From contig NZ_VTWS01000003.1 of assembly GCF_008727875.1 (NCBI RefSeq), forward strand, positions 496,001 through 560,000: a stretch of 64,000 nucleotides of DNA, in the 5' to 3' direction. The stretch's first letter is position 1. Every line of letters starts with the position of its first letter. Under the pieces are notes generated by a model. It ran no database searches and was not told the DNA's origin. It was given only the letters and a program-made list of their open reading frames with translations. Source of the DNA: Larkinella humicola (GTDB lineage Bacteria > Bacteroidota > Bacteroidia > Cytophagales > Spirosomataceae). Below, in pieces: positions 27,086-38,400 of the stretch. The position numbers and the translations under genes are program-made.

Positions 27086-28336
27086 ATGATCAAATACGTG
27101 ACCCTGGTGGTCCTGCTTTGGAGCGGGATGGCCCGGGCCCAGGACACGCTGTCCATTCACCTCCGGCAGGCTGATAGCCTGTTCGTTGGGAGAAATCTGC
27201 TCGCACTGGCCGGCCGGTACCAGATCGAAACCGCTCAAGCCGAAGTAATCCAGGCGGGTTTGTTCGACAATCCTACGATTACGGCAGAAATCAATGCCTA
27301 CAACCCGGAACGACGCCGGGTGCTGGACGTTGGCAAACAGGGACAAAAATTCGTCGCGATTGAGCAACTGCTGTATACCGCCGGGAAACGAAACAAACGA
27401 ATCGCGCTGGCGCAGGAATCGGCTCACCTGACCGAGCTGGGGTTCCGCGATCTGCTCCGGGTGCTCCGGTTTGAGCTGCACAGCCGGTTCTACGAAATCT
27501 ATTTTCAGCAGAACACCCTGAAACAATACGAGCAGCAGGTTTTGGTTTTGCAGACGACCCTCAACGCCTTTGAGGAGCAGTACCAACGTAACAATGTTTC
27601 GCTGCTGGAAATGCTGAGGCTTAAATCGCTGCTCTTTCAGCTTTCGAAAAACCGCACCGAAATTCAGTCCCAACTGGTCGATCAGCAGCAGTTTCTGCAA
27701 ACCCTGCTTTCTACGAATCAACCCATCCGGCCGCTGGTCGATGAAGCCGCTCTGGTCCGGTTGCAACCGCCGGTTCAGCCCTTGGATTCGTTGCAAAATC
27801 TGGCCCTCCAAAACCGCCCGGATGTTCGCATCAGCGAATCGCTAACCCGGCAGGCGCAACTGAACTACACCCTGCAAAGGGCACTGGCGAAACCGGATGT
27901 GCGCGTCGGTGGGGTCTACGATCAGTCGTCCAATTACATCCAGAATTACACCGGTTTGTCGGTTTCGATGGATTTGCCGCTGTTCAACCGCAATCAGGGA
28001 GCCATTCGGGCGGCCAAAAGTCAGATCGGGTACCAGCAAAAGCTGCACCAGCAGAAGACGATTCAGGTGGAGAACGAGGTGACGGCGGTTTGGCAAAAAA
28101 TCCGCAACGCCGACCAGATGATTCGCTCGGTGGAAGGCCGGTTTACGGAGCAATTCGAAGAACTGAACCGGGGTGTACTGGCCAACTTCCTGAAGCGGAA
28201 TATCTCCCTGCTCGAATTTGTCGATCTCTTCGAAACCTACACCGAAAACATTCGGGATCTGAACCGCCTGAAAACCGACCGCATGGCGGCTTACGAGGAA
28301 TTCAACTACGTCATGGGTACCAATCTGTCAAACTAA
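27086..28336 (+). CDS. TolC-family outer-membrane efflux protein (CzcC-like)
   Basis: The 416-residue protein has a signal peptide (cleavage likely after MARA near residue 18) and two OEP repeats rich in coiled-coil helices, including QQVLVLQTTLNAFEEQYQRN. Members form trimeric channels through the outer membrane. It is followed 4 bases later by the adaptor and then the RND pump, so the three form one tripartite exporter. The 199-base gap before it shows no clear feature. Confidence 0.93.
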   Translation: MIKYVTLVVLLWSGMARAQDTLSIHLRQADSLFVGRNLLALAGRYQIETAQAEVIQAGLFDNPTITAEINAYNPERRRVLDVGKQGQKFVAIEQLLYTAGKRNKRIALAQESAHLTELGFRDLLRVLRFELHSRFYEIYFQQNTLKQYEQQVLVLQTTLNAFEEQYQRNNVSLLEMLRLKSLLFQLSKNRTEIQSQLVDQQQFLQTLLSTNQPIRPLVDEAALVRLQPPVQPLDSLQNLALQNRPDVRISESLTRQAQLNYTLQRALAKPDVRVGGVYDQSSNYIQNYTGLSVSMDLPLFNRNQGAIRAAKSQIGYQQKLHQQKTIQVENEVTAVWQKIRNADQMIRSVEGRFTEQFEELNRGVLANFLKRNISLLEFVDLFETYTENIRDLNRLKTDRMAAYEEFNYVMGTNLSN

Positions 28337-28340
28337 TCCA

Positions 28341-29426
28341 ATGAACAAACTCATCATCATCACCTTCCTGCTGGCGGCCGGAATGGGAACACTCAGTTGC
28401 GATACGCCACCAGTTGCCGAAGAAACGAAAGCCTTCATGCTATCGGATACGATGCAGAAACGCATCCGGCTGGACTCGGTTGTGAACCAGCCCGTTCGAA
28501 ATGAACTGACACTGGTGGGCCGCGTTGTGGCCGACGAAAACAAGGTCATCAAGGTGTTTCCGCTGGTGGGTGGCAACGTAGAAACCGTGCCGGTTGAGTT
28601 AGGTGATTACGTTCGGAAAGGGCAAACGCTGGCGCTGATCCGATCCGGCGAAGTGGCCGATCTGGAACGGCAGATGATCCAGGCACAGTCGGGCTTGCTG
28701 GTGGCGCAAAAAAACCTGCGGGTTGCCCAGGATCTGAACGAAAGCAAACTGAACGCCCAGCGCGATGTGGTTCAGGCGCAAAACGAAGTCAGTCAGGCCG
28801 AAGCCGAACTGGCCCGGTTGCGGGAAGTCTTCCAAATTTATGGTCTGGGCAAAACCAGTAACTACACGGTCAAAGCGCCTATTTCCGGGTTCATCATCGA
28901 GAAAAACGTCAATCCCGGCTTGCAGCTCCGGGCCGATAACGCCGACAACCTCTTCACCATCGGCGAAATCAAGGACGTCTGGGTAATGGCCAACGTTAAT
29001 GAAAGCGACATCGGCCGGGTCAAAACCGGGATGGCGGCCCAGATCGAAACGCTGAGTTATCCCGATGCGGTTTTTCGGGGCAAAGTAGACAAAATCTACA
29101 GCGTACTCGATGCCAACACCAAAGCCATGAGCGTGCGAATTCGGCTGGCAAATCCGGATTACAAGCTGAAACCGCAGATGCACGCGACCATCCGGCTGAC
29201 GCTGGAAACGGGCCGGCAACTGGCGACCGTACCGACCGATGCGGTTATTTTCGACCGATCGAAAAACTACGTTGTCGTCTACCGCAACCGGAGCGATCTG
29301 GAAGTTCGTGAAGTATCCGTTCACAAAACGTTGCGGGCGGTCACCTACCTCAACGCGGGTCTGAAGCCCGGCGAAACCGTGGTTTCCAAGAATCAGATCC
29401 TGATTTACAACGCCTTGAACAACTAA
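28341..29426 (+). CDS. RND efflux periplasmic adaptor (CzcB-like)
   Basis: The 361-residue protein has an N-terminal signal with a Cys at residue 20 (GTLSCDTPP), a weak lipobox. It then shows the adaptor pattern: half-lipoyl motif, a coiled hairpin (residues about 100-150, rich in Gln/Ala/Glu), the second half-lipoyl motif (TVKAPISGFIIEKNVNPG) and a beta-barrel domain. It links the inner-membrane pump with the TolC channel. It lacks the His-rich N-terminal domain that some CzcB proteins carry. Confidence 0.93.
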   Translation: MNKLIIITFLLAAGMGTLSCDTPPVAEETKAFMLSDTMQKRIRLDSVVNQPVRNELTLVGRVVADENKVIKVFPLVGGNVETVPVELGDYVRKGQTLALIRSGEVADLERQMIQAQSGLLVAQKNLRVAQDLNESKLNAQRDVVQAQNEVSQAEAELARLREVFQIYGLGKTSNYTVKAPISGFIIEKNVNPGLQLRADNADNLFTIGEIKDVWVMANVNESDIGRVKTGMAAQIETLSYPDAVFRGKVDKIYSVLDANTKAMSVRIRLANPDYKLKPQMHATIRLTLETGRQLATVPTDAVIFDRSKNYVVVYRNRSDLEVREVSVHKTLRAVTYLNAGLKPGETVVSKNQILIYNALNN

Positions 29427-29429
29427 CTC

Positions 29430-32400
29430 ATGAACCAGTTCATTCGGAATATTGTCGGTTTTTCGCTGAAAAACCGGTTTTTTATCTTTTTCATGACCGC
29501 CGGTCTGGTCATTGCGGGGGTGTTCAGCTACCTCAATACGCCCCTGGAAGCGTTCCCCGATGTCACCAATACGCAGATTATTGTGGTGACGGAATGGAAC
29601 GGCCGGAGCGCCGAAGAAATCGAGCGTTTCGTCACCGTTCCCATCGAAGTCGCCATGAATTCGGTGCAGAAAAAAACCAACGTGCGCTCCGTCACCATGT
29701 TCGGGTTGTCGGTCATCAAAATCATTTTTGAAGATGAGGTCGAAGACTTTTTTGCCCGACAACAGGTTAACAATCAACTGCGTAACATCACGTTGCCCGA
29801 TGGTGTCGAACCGGATGTGCAGCCACCATATGGCCCGACAGGTGAAATTTACCGCTTCACGCTGAAAAGCGACAAGCGGGATAGTCGCGAACTGCTGACG
29901 GTTCATAACTGGGTGATCGACCGCCAGTTGCGGAGTGTTCCGGGCGTGGCCGACGTCGTGGCGTTTGGCGGTCGGCAGAAAATCTACGAACTGCGCGTCA
30001 ACCCGACGCAACTGGCCAAATACGATCTGACACCGCTGGAAGTGTACCAGGCCGTTACCCGCAGCAACATCAACGTCGGGGGCGATGTCATCGAAAAAAG
30101 CGGACAGGCGTATGTGGTTCGCGGCATTGGCCTGCTAACATCCATTCAGGACATCGGCAACATCATCATTGAGGAACTGAACGGCAACCCGGTTTTGGTC
30201 AAAAACGTCGCGGAGGTGGCCGAATCGCAGTTGCCGCGCGTGGGGCAGGTGGGTCTGAACGACGATGACGACGTGGTGCAGGGTATTGTGGTGATGCGAA
30301 AAGGCGAAAATCCCAGCGACGTGCTGGGCCGCGTGAAGGCGAAAATCGAACAATTGAACACGCGGGTCTTGCCACCGGACGTCAACATAGTGACGTTCTA
30401 CGACCGCGACAACCTGATCGAGTTCTGTACGCACACGGTTCTGCACAACCTGACCGAAGGCATTGTGCTGGTAACGGTAATGGTTTTTCTGTTCATGGCC
30501 GACTGGCGAACCACGCTCATCGTTTCGATCATCATTCCGCTGGCGTTGCTGTTTGCGTTCATGTGTTTGAAATTGAGGGGTATGTCGGCCAATCTACTGT
30601 CGATGGGAGCGGTCGATTTCGGGATCATCATCGACGGGGCTGTGGTGATGGTCGAGGGAATCTTCGTCACCCTCGATCATCGGGCGCACAAAGTTGGCAT
30701 GACCAAATTCAACAAACTGGCCAAACTGGGTCTGATCAAAAAAACCGGTGGCGAACTGGGCAAGGCTGTTTTCTTCTCAAAGCTCATCATCATCACGGCC
30801 CTGCTGCCCATTTTCGCGTTCCAGAAAGTCGAAGGTAAAATGTTCTCTCCGCTGGCCTGGACGCTCGGTTTTGCCCTGTTGGGTGCGTTGCTGTTTACGC
30901 TGACGCTGGTGCCGGTTTTGTGTTCCATTTTGCTAAAAAAGAACGTCCGCGAAAAGAATAACCCCCTTGTCAACTTCTTCAACCGCATCGTCATGGCGGG
31001 TTTTGGCTGGTGCTACGGTCATAAAAAACGCAGCATCGTGGCCGCTTTGCTGCTGATGGGCGGCACGTTTTTCTCCGCCCGGTTTCTGGGAACAGAGTTT
31101 CTGCCGCAACTGAACGAGGGCGCACTGTGGGTCACGGCCGAGTTGCCCATGAGTCTGTCGCTGCCCGAAAGCGTGGAGATGGCCGGGCAGATCCGGCGGG
31201 ATTTGAAGACGTTTCCGGAAGTCAATCAGGTGCTTTCGCAGGTGGGCCGTTCCAACGACGGTACCGATCCGAACGGTTTTTACTTCTGCCAGTTTCAGGT
31301 CGATCTGGCCCCCAAAGACGACTGGAAACGCAAGCTGTCGGTGGAAGAACTGACCGATGAGATGGACAAAAAACTGCGGAATTATCCGGGGATTGTCTAC
31401 AATTATTCGCAACCCATCATCGACAACGTGGCCGAAGCCGTCGCCGGTTACAAAGCCAGCAACGGCGTAAAAATCTTTGGGCCGGATATTTACAAGCTCG
31501 AAAAATACGCCGACCAGGTTCTGAACGCTATGAAAGACGTCGAAGGCGTCCGGGATTTGGGCGTGATCCGGAATGTCGGTCAGCCGGAGATCAGCGTGCT
31601 GTTTCATGACCACAAAATGGCGTTGTATGGCGTTACCACAGCGGATGCGCAGGCGGTGATCGAGATGGCCATTGGCGGAAAAACCGCATCGGTTTTGTAC
31701 GAGGGCGAGCGCCGGTTCGACATTCGGGTCCGGTATCAGGACGAATACCGCCAGAGTGAAGAAGACATCATGAGCCTGATGGTTCCGACGCTGAAAGGGG
31801 GTCTGATTCCGTTGCGGGAGATCGCTTCGCTCAAGAAGCAAACCGGCCCGGCATTCATCTACCGCGATATTAATCAGCGGTTTATCGGCGTCAAATTTTC
31901 GGTGCGAGGGCGTGATCTGGGCAGTACGATTGCCGAAGCCCAGAAAAAGGTCAATGCGGCCCTCAACCCGGGCAAAGACTACTCGATGGAATGGGTTGGG
32001 GAGTTTGAAAACCAGGTGCGGGCCACCGAGCGGCTGGCACAGGTCGTCCCCATCAGTCTGGCGGCCATTTTTGTGATCCTGTTCATCACCTTCGGCAACA
32101 CCAAAGATGCGGGCCTGGTGCTGCTTAACGTTCCGTTTGCCCTGATTGGTGGCATTCTGGCACTGCACGCAACAAACATGAACTTTGGCATCTCGGCGGG
32201 GGTCGGATTCATTGCCCTTTTCGGAATCTGCGTGCAAAATGGGGTGATTCTGATCTCGGTTTTCAACAAAAACCTGCTGGCCCGAATGTCGCTGGACGAG
32301 GCCATCCGGGACGGGGTTCAGTCGCGCATACGCCCCGTGGTCATGACGGCCCTGATGGCGGCCATCGGGCTGCTGCCAGCCGCACTTTCCACCGGAATTG

Positions 32401-32543
32401 GATCGGAAACCCAGAAACCGCTGGCGATTGTCGTCATCGGCGGACTGATCACCGCCACCGTTTTGACGCTGCTGGTTTTCCCCATCATCTACCGGTTTTT
32501 CTACCGCCACCGGGTTCACCGGCTCCAGGATCTGGATGAATAA
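29430..32543 (+). CDS. czcA: Heavy-metal efflux RND pump, CzcA type
   Basis: The 1037-residue protein has the RND architecture: twelve membrane helices and two large periplasmic loops. Helix 4 carries DFGIIIDGAVVMVE with Asp396, Asp402 and Glu409, the acidic triad typical of CzcA-type divalent cation (Zn, Co, Cd) pumps rather than CusA-type monovalent pumps. It uses the proton gradient to export metal through the adaptor and TolC partners. Metal specificity is inferred from this motif only. It lies 3 bases after the adaptor gene. Confidence 0.92.
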   Translation: MNQFIRNIVGFSLKNRFFIFFMTAGLVIAGVFSYLNTPLEAFPDVTNTQIIVVTEWNGRSAEEIERFVTVPIEVAMNSVQKKTNVRSVTMFGLSVIKIIFEDEVEDFFARQQVNNQLRNITLPDGVEPDVQPPYGPTGEIYRFTLKSDKRDSRELLTVHNWVIDRQLRSVPGVADVVAFGGRQKIYELRVNPTQLAKYDLTPLEVYQAVTRSNINVGGDVIEKSGQAYVVRGIGLLTSIQDIGNIIIEELNGNPVLVKNVAEVAESQLPRVGQVGLNDDDDVVQGIVVMRKGENPSDVLGRVKAKIEQLNTRVLPPDVNIVTFYDRDNLIEFCTHTVLHNLTEGIVLVTVMVFLFMADWRTTLIVSIIIPLALLFAFMCLKLRGMSANLLSMGAVDFGIIIDGAVVMVEGIFVTLDHRAHKVGMTKFNKLAKLGLIKKTGGELGKAVFFSKLIIITALLPIFAFQKVEGKMFSPLAWTLGFALLGALLFTLTLVPVLCSILLKKNVREKNNPLVNFFNRIVMAGFGWCYGHKKRSIVAALLLMGGTFFSARFLGTEFLPQLNEGALWVTAELPMSLSLPESVEMAGQIRRDLKTFPEVNQVLSQVGRSNDGTDPNGFYFCQFQVDLAPKDDWKRKLSVEELTDEMDKKLRNYPGIVYNYSQPIIDNVAEAVAGYKASNGVKIFGPDIYKLEKYADQVLNAMKDVEGVRDLGVIRNVGQPEISVLFHDHKMALYGVTTADAQAVIEMAIGGKTASVLYEGERRFDIRVRYQDEYRQSEEDIMSLMVPTLKGGLIPLREIASLKKQTGPAFIYRDINQRFIGVKFSVRGRDLGSTIAEAQKKVNAALNPGKDYSMEWVGEFENQVRATERLAQVVPISLAAIFVILFITFGNTKDAGLVLLNVPFALIGGILALHATNMNFGISAGVGFIALFGICVQNGVILISVFNKNLLARMSLDEAIRDGVQSRIRPVVMTALMAAIGLLPAALSTGIGSETQKPLAIVVIGGLITATVLTLLVFPIIYRFFYRHRVHRLQDLDE

Positions 32544-32597
32544 TCAGGCCAATAAACCAATAGTCAAGTTTTAATTTTCACTTAAACACATCGAAAC

Positions 32598-33095
32598 ATG
32601 AAACGCAATCCCATCGTTTCCCGTCTTACAACCCTTTTCAGCATCCTAATTTTAGCGACAATCAGTTTTAATTGCCAGGATAAAGCCGGTGCCGACTTAA
32701 TTAATGAGGCAGCTCGTTCGGGGGTATCCCTGGGGGCTTACAGTGGCTTCAAAACGGCGTTTCCCAGCGCCCGGTCGGTGACTTGGAATCGTCTTCAGGA
32801 TCGAATTTGGGAAGCCCGTTTCACGGAAGGAACCACTGCAAAAGTCGCTCTCCTCCAAACGAGCGGAGTCGTGGTTGAACAGGGCGTGCTGCTCAGTCCG
32901 GATTCAGTACCGGCAATCACCCGCACGCATCTGAGCGAAACCTTTCCCGGAAGCAGCATCCACACGGTTTTGACGGACGTCGATGACGAAGCGAATAAGC
33001 CTTGGCGGGTCATCCTGCTGGATGCAACGAATGCCCGGATTTGGCGGGTTCTGTTCAACAGCGATGGAACATTTCATTCCGCGACAGAACTCTGA
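32598..33095 (+). CDS. Exported PepSY-like protein (165 aa)
   Basis: It has an N-terminal hydrophobic signal ending near SFNCQDKAG; the Cys is not in a canonical lipobox, so a lipoprotein is uncertain. The rest has repeated beta segments (AYSGFKTAFPSARSVTWNRL then WEARFTEGTTAKVALLQ) like the putative beta-lactamase-inhibitor/PepSY-like fold. It is 54 bases after the pump, so it may share its transcript. Function unknown. Confidence 0.7.
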   Translation: MKRNPIVSRLTTLFSILILATISFNCQDKAGADLINEAARSGVSLGAYSGFKTAFPSARSVTWNRLQDRIWEARFTEGTTAKVALLQTSGVVVEQGVLLSPDSVPAITRTHLSETFPGSSIHTVLTDVDDEANKPWRVILLDATNARIWRVLFNSDGTFHSATEL

Positions 33096-33111
33096 CAAAT
33101 GAACGCCGGGG

Positions 33112-35427
33112 TTAAAACGGATACCCCACGGCGACATTCAGGATCAAATTCTCCCGGCGCCAGGCTCGGTTGCCGGGAGCAATTTCATCCGTCACCCACT
33201 GCTGCCCTTCCGGCAACCACGGTTTGCGCAGCGGAAACGCCAGGTCAAACCGGACGACAAAATACGACACATCCACCCGGAGACCCACCCCCGTGCCGAC
33301 GGCCAGTTGTTTGTAGAAATCGGACTTAAACTGTGTTCCAAGTCCGTATAACGTATTATCGGAGTACATCCAGACGTTGCCGACGTCCAGGAACAGGGCT
33401 CCCTGGATGTATTTATTGAATTTGGGACGAAGTTCGGTATTAAATTCCAGCTTGATGTCGCCCCCGCCGTCCTGAAGCTGCACCGTACCTTCCAGATTTC
33501 GGGTAAAAATCCCGGGGCCAACCGCCCGGGGGCGGAAAGCGCGCAGGCTGTTGGCCCCCCCGACAAAATATTGCTTCACGAAAGGCAATTCCGTGGAATT
33601 ACCGTAGGGAACGCCAAATCCACCAAAAAACCGGTTGGCCCAGGTCAAATTTTCCGATACTTTAAAAAAATGCCGGCTATCGACATCCATCCGAAAAAAC
33701 TGCGAATAGGGTACTCCAAAGATCACTTCCCGCCCTTCTGCATTGGTTTTGCGCGTCAGCCACGAAGCCAGATTACCGGCGGGTTCAACGTTCACACTCA
33801 ACCGATAGGTGTATGCCGAAGCGGTCCGGGGTGATGAGCTGAGATTATACGTATATAACGTACTCAGAATGAGCTGTTCGGAACGCAGAATATTGATGTA
33901 CTGCTGCCGTGTGCTGGGGTCGTCTTCCAGGGCGAAGAATTTTTCGGTAAAATTGGAAGGCAACACGTAGTTAATGCTGATGGGCTGAAAAATGTGCTCC
34001 GTTTGCGGATTGCTCCGCCACGAATAGCCAAACGTGGTCAGAAACGAATTCAAGTGGTATAATTCTCCCCGAACGATCAGATCGTACCCCAATGAGACGA
34101 TGGTTTGGGGCAGCGCCTGTCCGCGCTGGTAATATTTAATGGGAATCGGCGTAACCAGCCGGGGAAACGTCAGACTGGTCTGAATGCCGTAGCGGTAGTT
34201 GGCAACACCCTGCCCGCGCGCACCTACCTGGAATTCAATTCCGGCATTGGCGCTGATGGTGAACAGATCAGAGCGTCCAAAAACGTTCCGGTTTCGCCAG
34301 TTCAGGGAAAGTTGCGACCCCACTAGGTTGTTGGAGCGGCTCGTCCCGGCAATTTCAAGCCGGGCTGATTTTTTAGGGTAGGGCGTCAGGAAATAATGCA
34401 CATCCAGCACGGCCGAATCGCCTTGCTGATCCGCTTCAAACCGGTTGCGGACAAATTTAAACGACCCTACGTTGATAAACCGTGACAAGGTCTGATCCTG
34501 CGCCCGGCTGTTGTACCGCTTCCCGGGTTGCAGGGCAATGATATCCCGAAACAACTTGGGATTATAGATGCCAGCCGGATCGACAATATTTAATTTACCA
34601 AACTTAACAGCCTGATTTTCTGACGTATCCGTTTGGGTTGTATTGGAGGAAAGGCTGTAATTGGGATAGACATAAATATCCCGGATCGAATATGGCAACA
34701 AAGCCGCCGGTGGCGTTTCAGGCTTGATGGCCAGGTAGAGCCGGGTGCGGTGTTTTCCCAGCGCACTATCGGCCAAGACAGCGAGGTAGTCGGGCTGGAA
34801 GTAGAAAAAACCCTGACGCTGCAAGGCCTGCGTGATCCGTTCCCGTTCCAGCTTAATCAACTCAAAACGGTAGGGGTTGTCTTTCTTGAGCAAACTACGT
34901 TTTCTGACCTCCACCATCGGTTTCCGCAAAGACGTTGAATCCATCAGAAAGGCCACTGAGTCGATGTAATACCGTGGTTGCACCTGCACCTGATAGACCC
35001 CCGTAGCCTGATACCCTTCTTCCTTCAAACTGCCCGAAACCGTTGATCGGAAATACCCTTCATTTTCCAGAAATCCCATCCAGAGCTGTGCGTTGGACGA
35101 CAACGCCTTGGCGCTCGCAAAAACCGGCGGTTCTCCGGCCTTTCGCCGAAACCACGCCCGAAATCCTTTCTCTTTTTTGGGTTCGCCCATCAAATAATAC
35201 AACCCGACTTTGTACGGATAGCCGAACAATCTCTTGTTGGGCTTCGGACGCGCCATGTCGGCCAGTGCCGTTTCAATCTGCCCTTTTTCGGTTTTGGAAA
35301 CGGTCGAATCCACCTGAACATTGATTTCCGTATCGACGTAGAGCTTCTCGCCGGGCGGAATGTGTCTGGCAACGTGGCAACCCGTCAGAAAGAGGAAAAA
35401 AGATATGTATGCTAAACCGTTTCTCAT
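33112..35427 (-). CDS. tamL: TamL-type outer-membrane assembly lipoprotein (BamA/TamA family)
   Basis: The 771-residue protein has a canonical lipobox (LTGC, Cys17), POTRA-like repeats in the N-terminal half (about residues 30-330), and a C-terminal Omp85 beta-barrel with the GVGLRVDVSYFVVRFDLAFPL and VAVGYPF end. Lipoprotein TamA homologues of this kind (TamL) are described for Bacteroidota. It overlaps tamB by 4 bases, so the two are translationally coupled, and together they would insert or transport outer-membrane components. Confidence 0.88.
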   Translation of the reverse strand: MRNGLAYISFFLFLTGCHVARHIPPGEKLYVDTEINVQVDSTVSKTEKGQIETALADMARPKPNKRLFGYPYKVGLYYLMGEPKKEKGFRAWFRRKAGEPPVFASAKALSSNAQLWMGFLENEGYFRSTVSGSLKEEGYQATGVYQVQVQPRYYIDSVAFLMDSTSLRKPMVEVRKRSLLKKDNPYRFELIKLERERITQALQRQGFFYFQPDYLAVLADSALGKHRTRLYLAIKPETPPAALLPYSIRDIYVYPNYSLSSNTTQTDTSENQAVKFGKLNIVDPAGIYNPKLFRDIIALQPGKRYNSRAQDQTLSRFINVGSFKFVRNRFEADQQGDSAVLDVHYFLTPYPKKSARLEIAGTSRSNNLVGSQLSLNWRNRNVFGRSDLFTISANAGIEFQVGARGQGVANYRYGIQTSLTFPRLVTPIPIKYYQRGQALPQTIVSLGYDLIVRGELYHLNSFLTTFGYSWRSNPQTEHIFQPISINYVLPSNFTEKFFALEDDPSTRQQYINILRSEQLILSTLYTYNLSSSPRTASAYTYRLSVNVEPAGNLASWLTRKTNAEGREVIFGVPYSQFFRMDVDSRHFFKVSENLTWANRFFGGFGVPYGNSTELPFVKQYFVGGANSLRAFRPRAVGPGIFTRNLEGTVQLQDGGGDIKLEFNTELRPKFNKYIQGALFLDVGNVWMYSDNTLYGLGTQFKSDFYKQLAVGTGVGLRVDVSYFVVRFDLAFPLRKPWLPEGQQWVTDEIAPGNRAWRRENLILNVAVGYPF

Positions 35428-38400
35428 TGATTCACTTTCTCCTCCGGTTTTTTAAAGATTTCACTCAACTGATTGTAATCGACGGTGATGACAAAGCCAA
35501 TACCGGTTTCGATCACATACCCTTCCAAAACCGCCTGATAATCACTCTTGCGATACCCCCGCATCATGTAGCGACCGTCGCGGGAAAGGTTATAGTTTAA
35601 TGACAGGTTATCAAAGACTTCGTTTGGATTTCGGGTAATGGTATTGCTGTTTTTTTCCAGCACAAAATTACGGCCCACCGAAACCGTCAGCCGTCCATTC
35701 AGGAAACTGCGGGATACCCCGACGTTTAAATCGGTTCGGGAACCTACCGTATTGTTCGACTGTGCGGACTGGCTCGACGAAAGCAGGTTGAAATCGACAT
35801 CGAATCCTTTCAGCAGACTGGAAGCAAACCGCTCCAATTGATCTGACAGAATCTTGCTGACGCTGTTTCGGGCAATCTCTTCCGTATTGATTCCCCCCCC
35901 GGACGAACTGGAGGATGTTTCGGCAATGAAACTACCCAATACCATCAACCCGAAAACCTGCTTGTTCAACTGCGACGGATCGTTCCGCAACTGCGTCAGT
36001 TTGGAATTGACTGCGTCGATCACCGTGCGGGAAGCCAGAAAATCTTCCTCCGGCATCACAATGTCGAAACTGATGTCGGGTGCCGCCAGCCGGCCTTTCA
36101 TCTTCAGCAACACGTTGAACGGTATTTTCTGCTTGGACGCCGTCCGCATTTGTTCGCTGGTTTCGTTGGCAATCAGGTTCGAGGGAACCGCCGTGGTCTG
36201 GTAAACCGCCGTAATGTCGAGTTCAGCCCGGAGCGGATCGCCCGTCCAGGTGATAAAACTCCCTTTTTGAATTGAGAATTTGCGTTTGAGGACCTGATAG
36301 GTCAACGAATACTCCCCTTCGGTTACATCGTAGCGACCGAGCAGCGAAATCGCCCCGCTCTGGCTCACACCGACGTTCAGGCGGGCATTGCCTTTGATGC
36401 GCAGGTTGTCGCCGTTGAGTTCATCGACAACGACGGTAATTTCAGATTTTTCGTTGACTTCCAGGCTCAAATCGATCTGGGCATTGCTCAACTCCTTGAA
36501 AGCCCGGCTGCGCAAGGCCGTGTCGGGCCGGGCAACCACCAGGTATTTCCGCAACGCCAGGGTGTCATTGTGGTCGATAAAGGTGACAATCTCGCGGGCC
36601 TCGTTCACCGACGCCGTCTGATCAGGCAACACCATTGTCACCTTGCTGTCATCCTCCAGTTTAATCGAGCCACCAATGGTGGGGCTGGTGCCGCTCCCGC
36701 GAATGCTGAGGTTGGCGCTGATGGCGGCATTCCCGTACGCCAGATCGTTGTCTTTCCGGGTGGCATTCAACACCTGAAATTTCGTGGCATTGATGCGCAG
36801 GTTATACGCCACATCGGGCAGTTTCCGGAGCGTTATGGTTCCGTTGGTGGTCAGGCTGCGGTTCAACGCGTCCCGAACGCTGAAATCCTGAAACGTGATT
36901 ACTTTCTCGTTGAAACGAATGGTTTCCTTGTCGATTTTATACGTGGCATTCAGATACGCGACGTTGAAAGCCAGTGAATCGAACGACATCGACCCATTCA
37001 TCCGGGGCTGTTCGGTCGAACCGGACACATCGACCTGCCCGCGCAACCGGCCTGACGTTTGCCGCAACTGACCAAAGCTAAACGCTTCGATCGTTTGTGC
37101 GCTCAACTGCTCCAGATTGATCTTGAAATCCAGGGCATTCGCCGGGTCCGACGCCTTGTAAAACCCCGTTACCCGCGCACTGTTTCCCGAACCCTTCAGG
37201 GCAATATCGGTCGAAATCCGCTGGTCTGTCGTGTTTTCAAAACTGGCGGTTAGATTTCCCAGCGGTTTTGCCATCACCTTCAGGCTATCGACGGTTACAT
37301 TGCCGGTAAACGACAGATTGGTCATCACATTCCGCAGGATGACGTCACCATTCAGCAAACCGCCCGCCAGCGTGGTGTCCTGATTGGCCAGTTTCGCCAT
37401 ATTCGTCAGGTCGATGTTCTCCACTTTCACTTCCAGGGGCGCATTGGGTTTCGGAACAATGCTGTTGACCAGAATCTTCTGGGAACCGGTTTGAAGTAAG
37501 AATTTATCGGCTAGAATACCGTCCTCGCTGTATTGAATATACCCCGTCGTGTCGCTCGTCCAGCGCTGGTAATTGGTCATCATTCCGTCCGGGTTGAACC
37601 GAAACTGATAAGCGCGGTCGGCAACGCCCAGATTACCGGACAAGGCATACCAGGCCCGGCCCGTCGAGTCTTCCGAAATAATATCGAAATGCAGGCGGTT
37701 TTTGATAGCTTCCCCGTTGAATCGGGTTACGTTCAGATCAACCTGATCCGTGTGAACAGCATTAACCCGGCTCTGGATCAGCAAACGATCATTAACCGCC
37801 TGAAGCCCCATCGTTACGGTTTGAAACCGCATGGTGTCGTACTCGATCGTACCGGTTTTCAACAAGGCCGACAGGGTGGTGTCTTTTGTATTGTCAATGT
37901 ACGCTTTCAGGGTAACGGGGTCCATTTTGGTCAGGGCGGGCAAAAAAGCCGTCAGCAACGGATGCTGGTTGACCGTCATGTCGATGTTGAAACCATAAGG
38001 CGGATTCACCGGCTTGTAGGTCAGGTCGGGTAGTTTGATGTATTTGCTGAATTCCCCCACGACAATATCGTACAGGCGGGTGTAGTCAAACTGACCGTCG
38101 AGCTTTAGAGTCGCGAAGGGAAGTTTGGCTTCCACGATTTTCCGAACGCCTTCCGGTGCCGCCTTGACATAAAACGAATCCAGCGGATACGTTTTGCCGT
38201 TTAATCGCACCACGGTTTCCCGGGCCGTCAGCGTGCCCACCGGATTAACCGGGTCAGTGGAGGCAAAATCAAACCGCATCCGGCCTTCGATGCTGAGTGG
38301 ATCCTTGTAAAACTTCAATGCCGTCACATCCAGCTTTTCAATCACCAAACCGCCTTTCACGCTGGGATAGTCTTCCAGCAAACCAACCTCGGAATTCAGA

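Noticed and set aside
28599-30011. 470-codon minus-strand frame opposite the adaptor and pump genes
   Set aside because: It is antisense to well-identified efflux genes and its protein is His/Phe/Gly-rich without a family.
30933-32519. 528-codon minus-strand frame opposite czcA
   Set aside because: Long antisense frames are common in this GC-rich coding DNA; czcA has all RND motifs.
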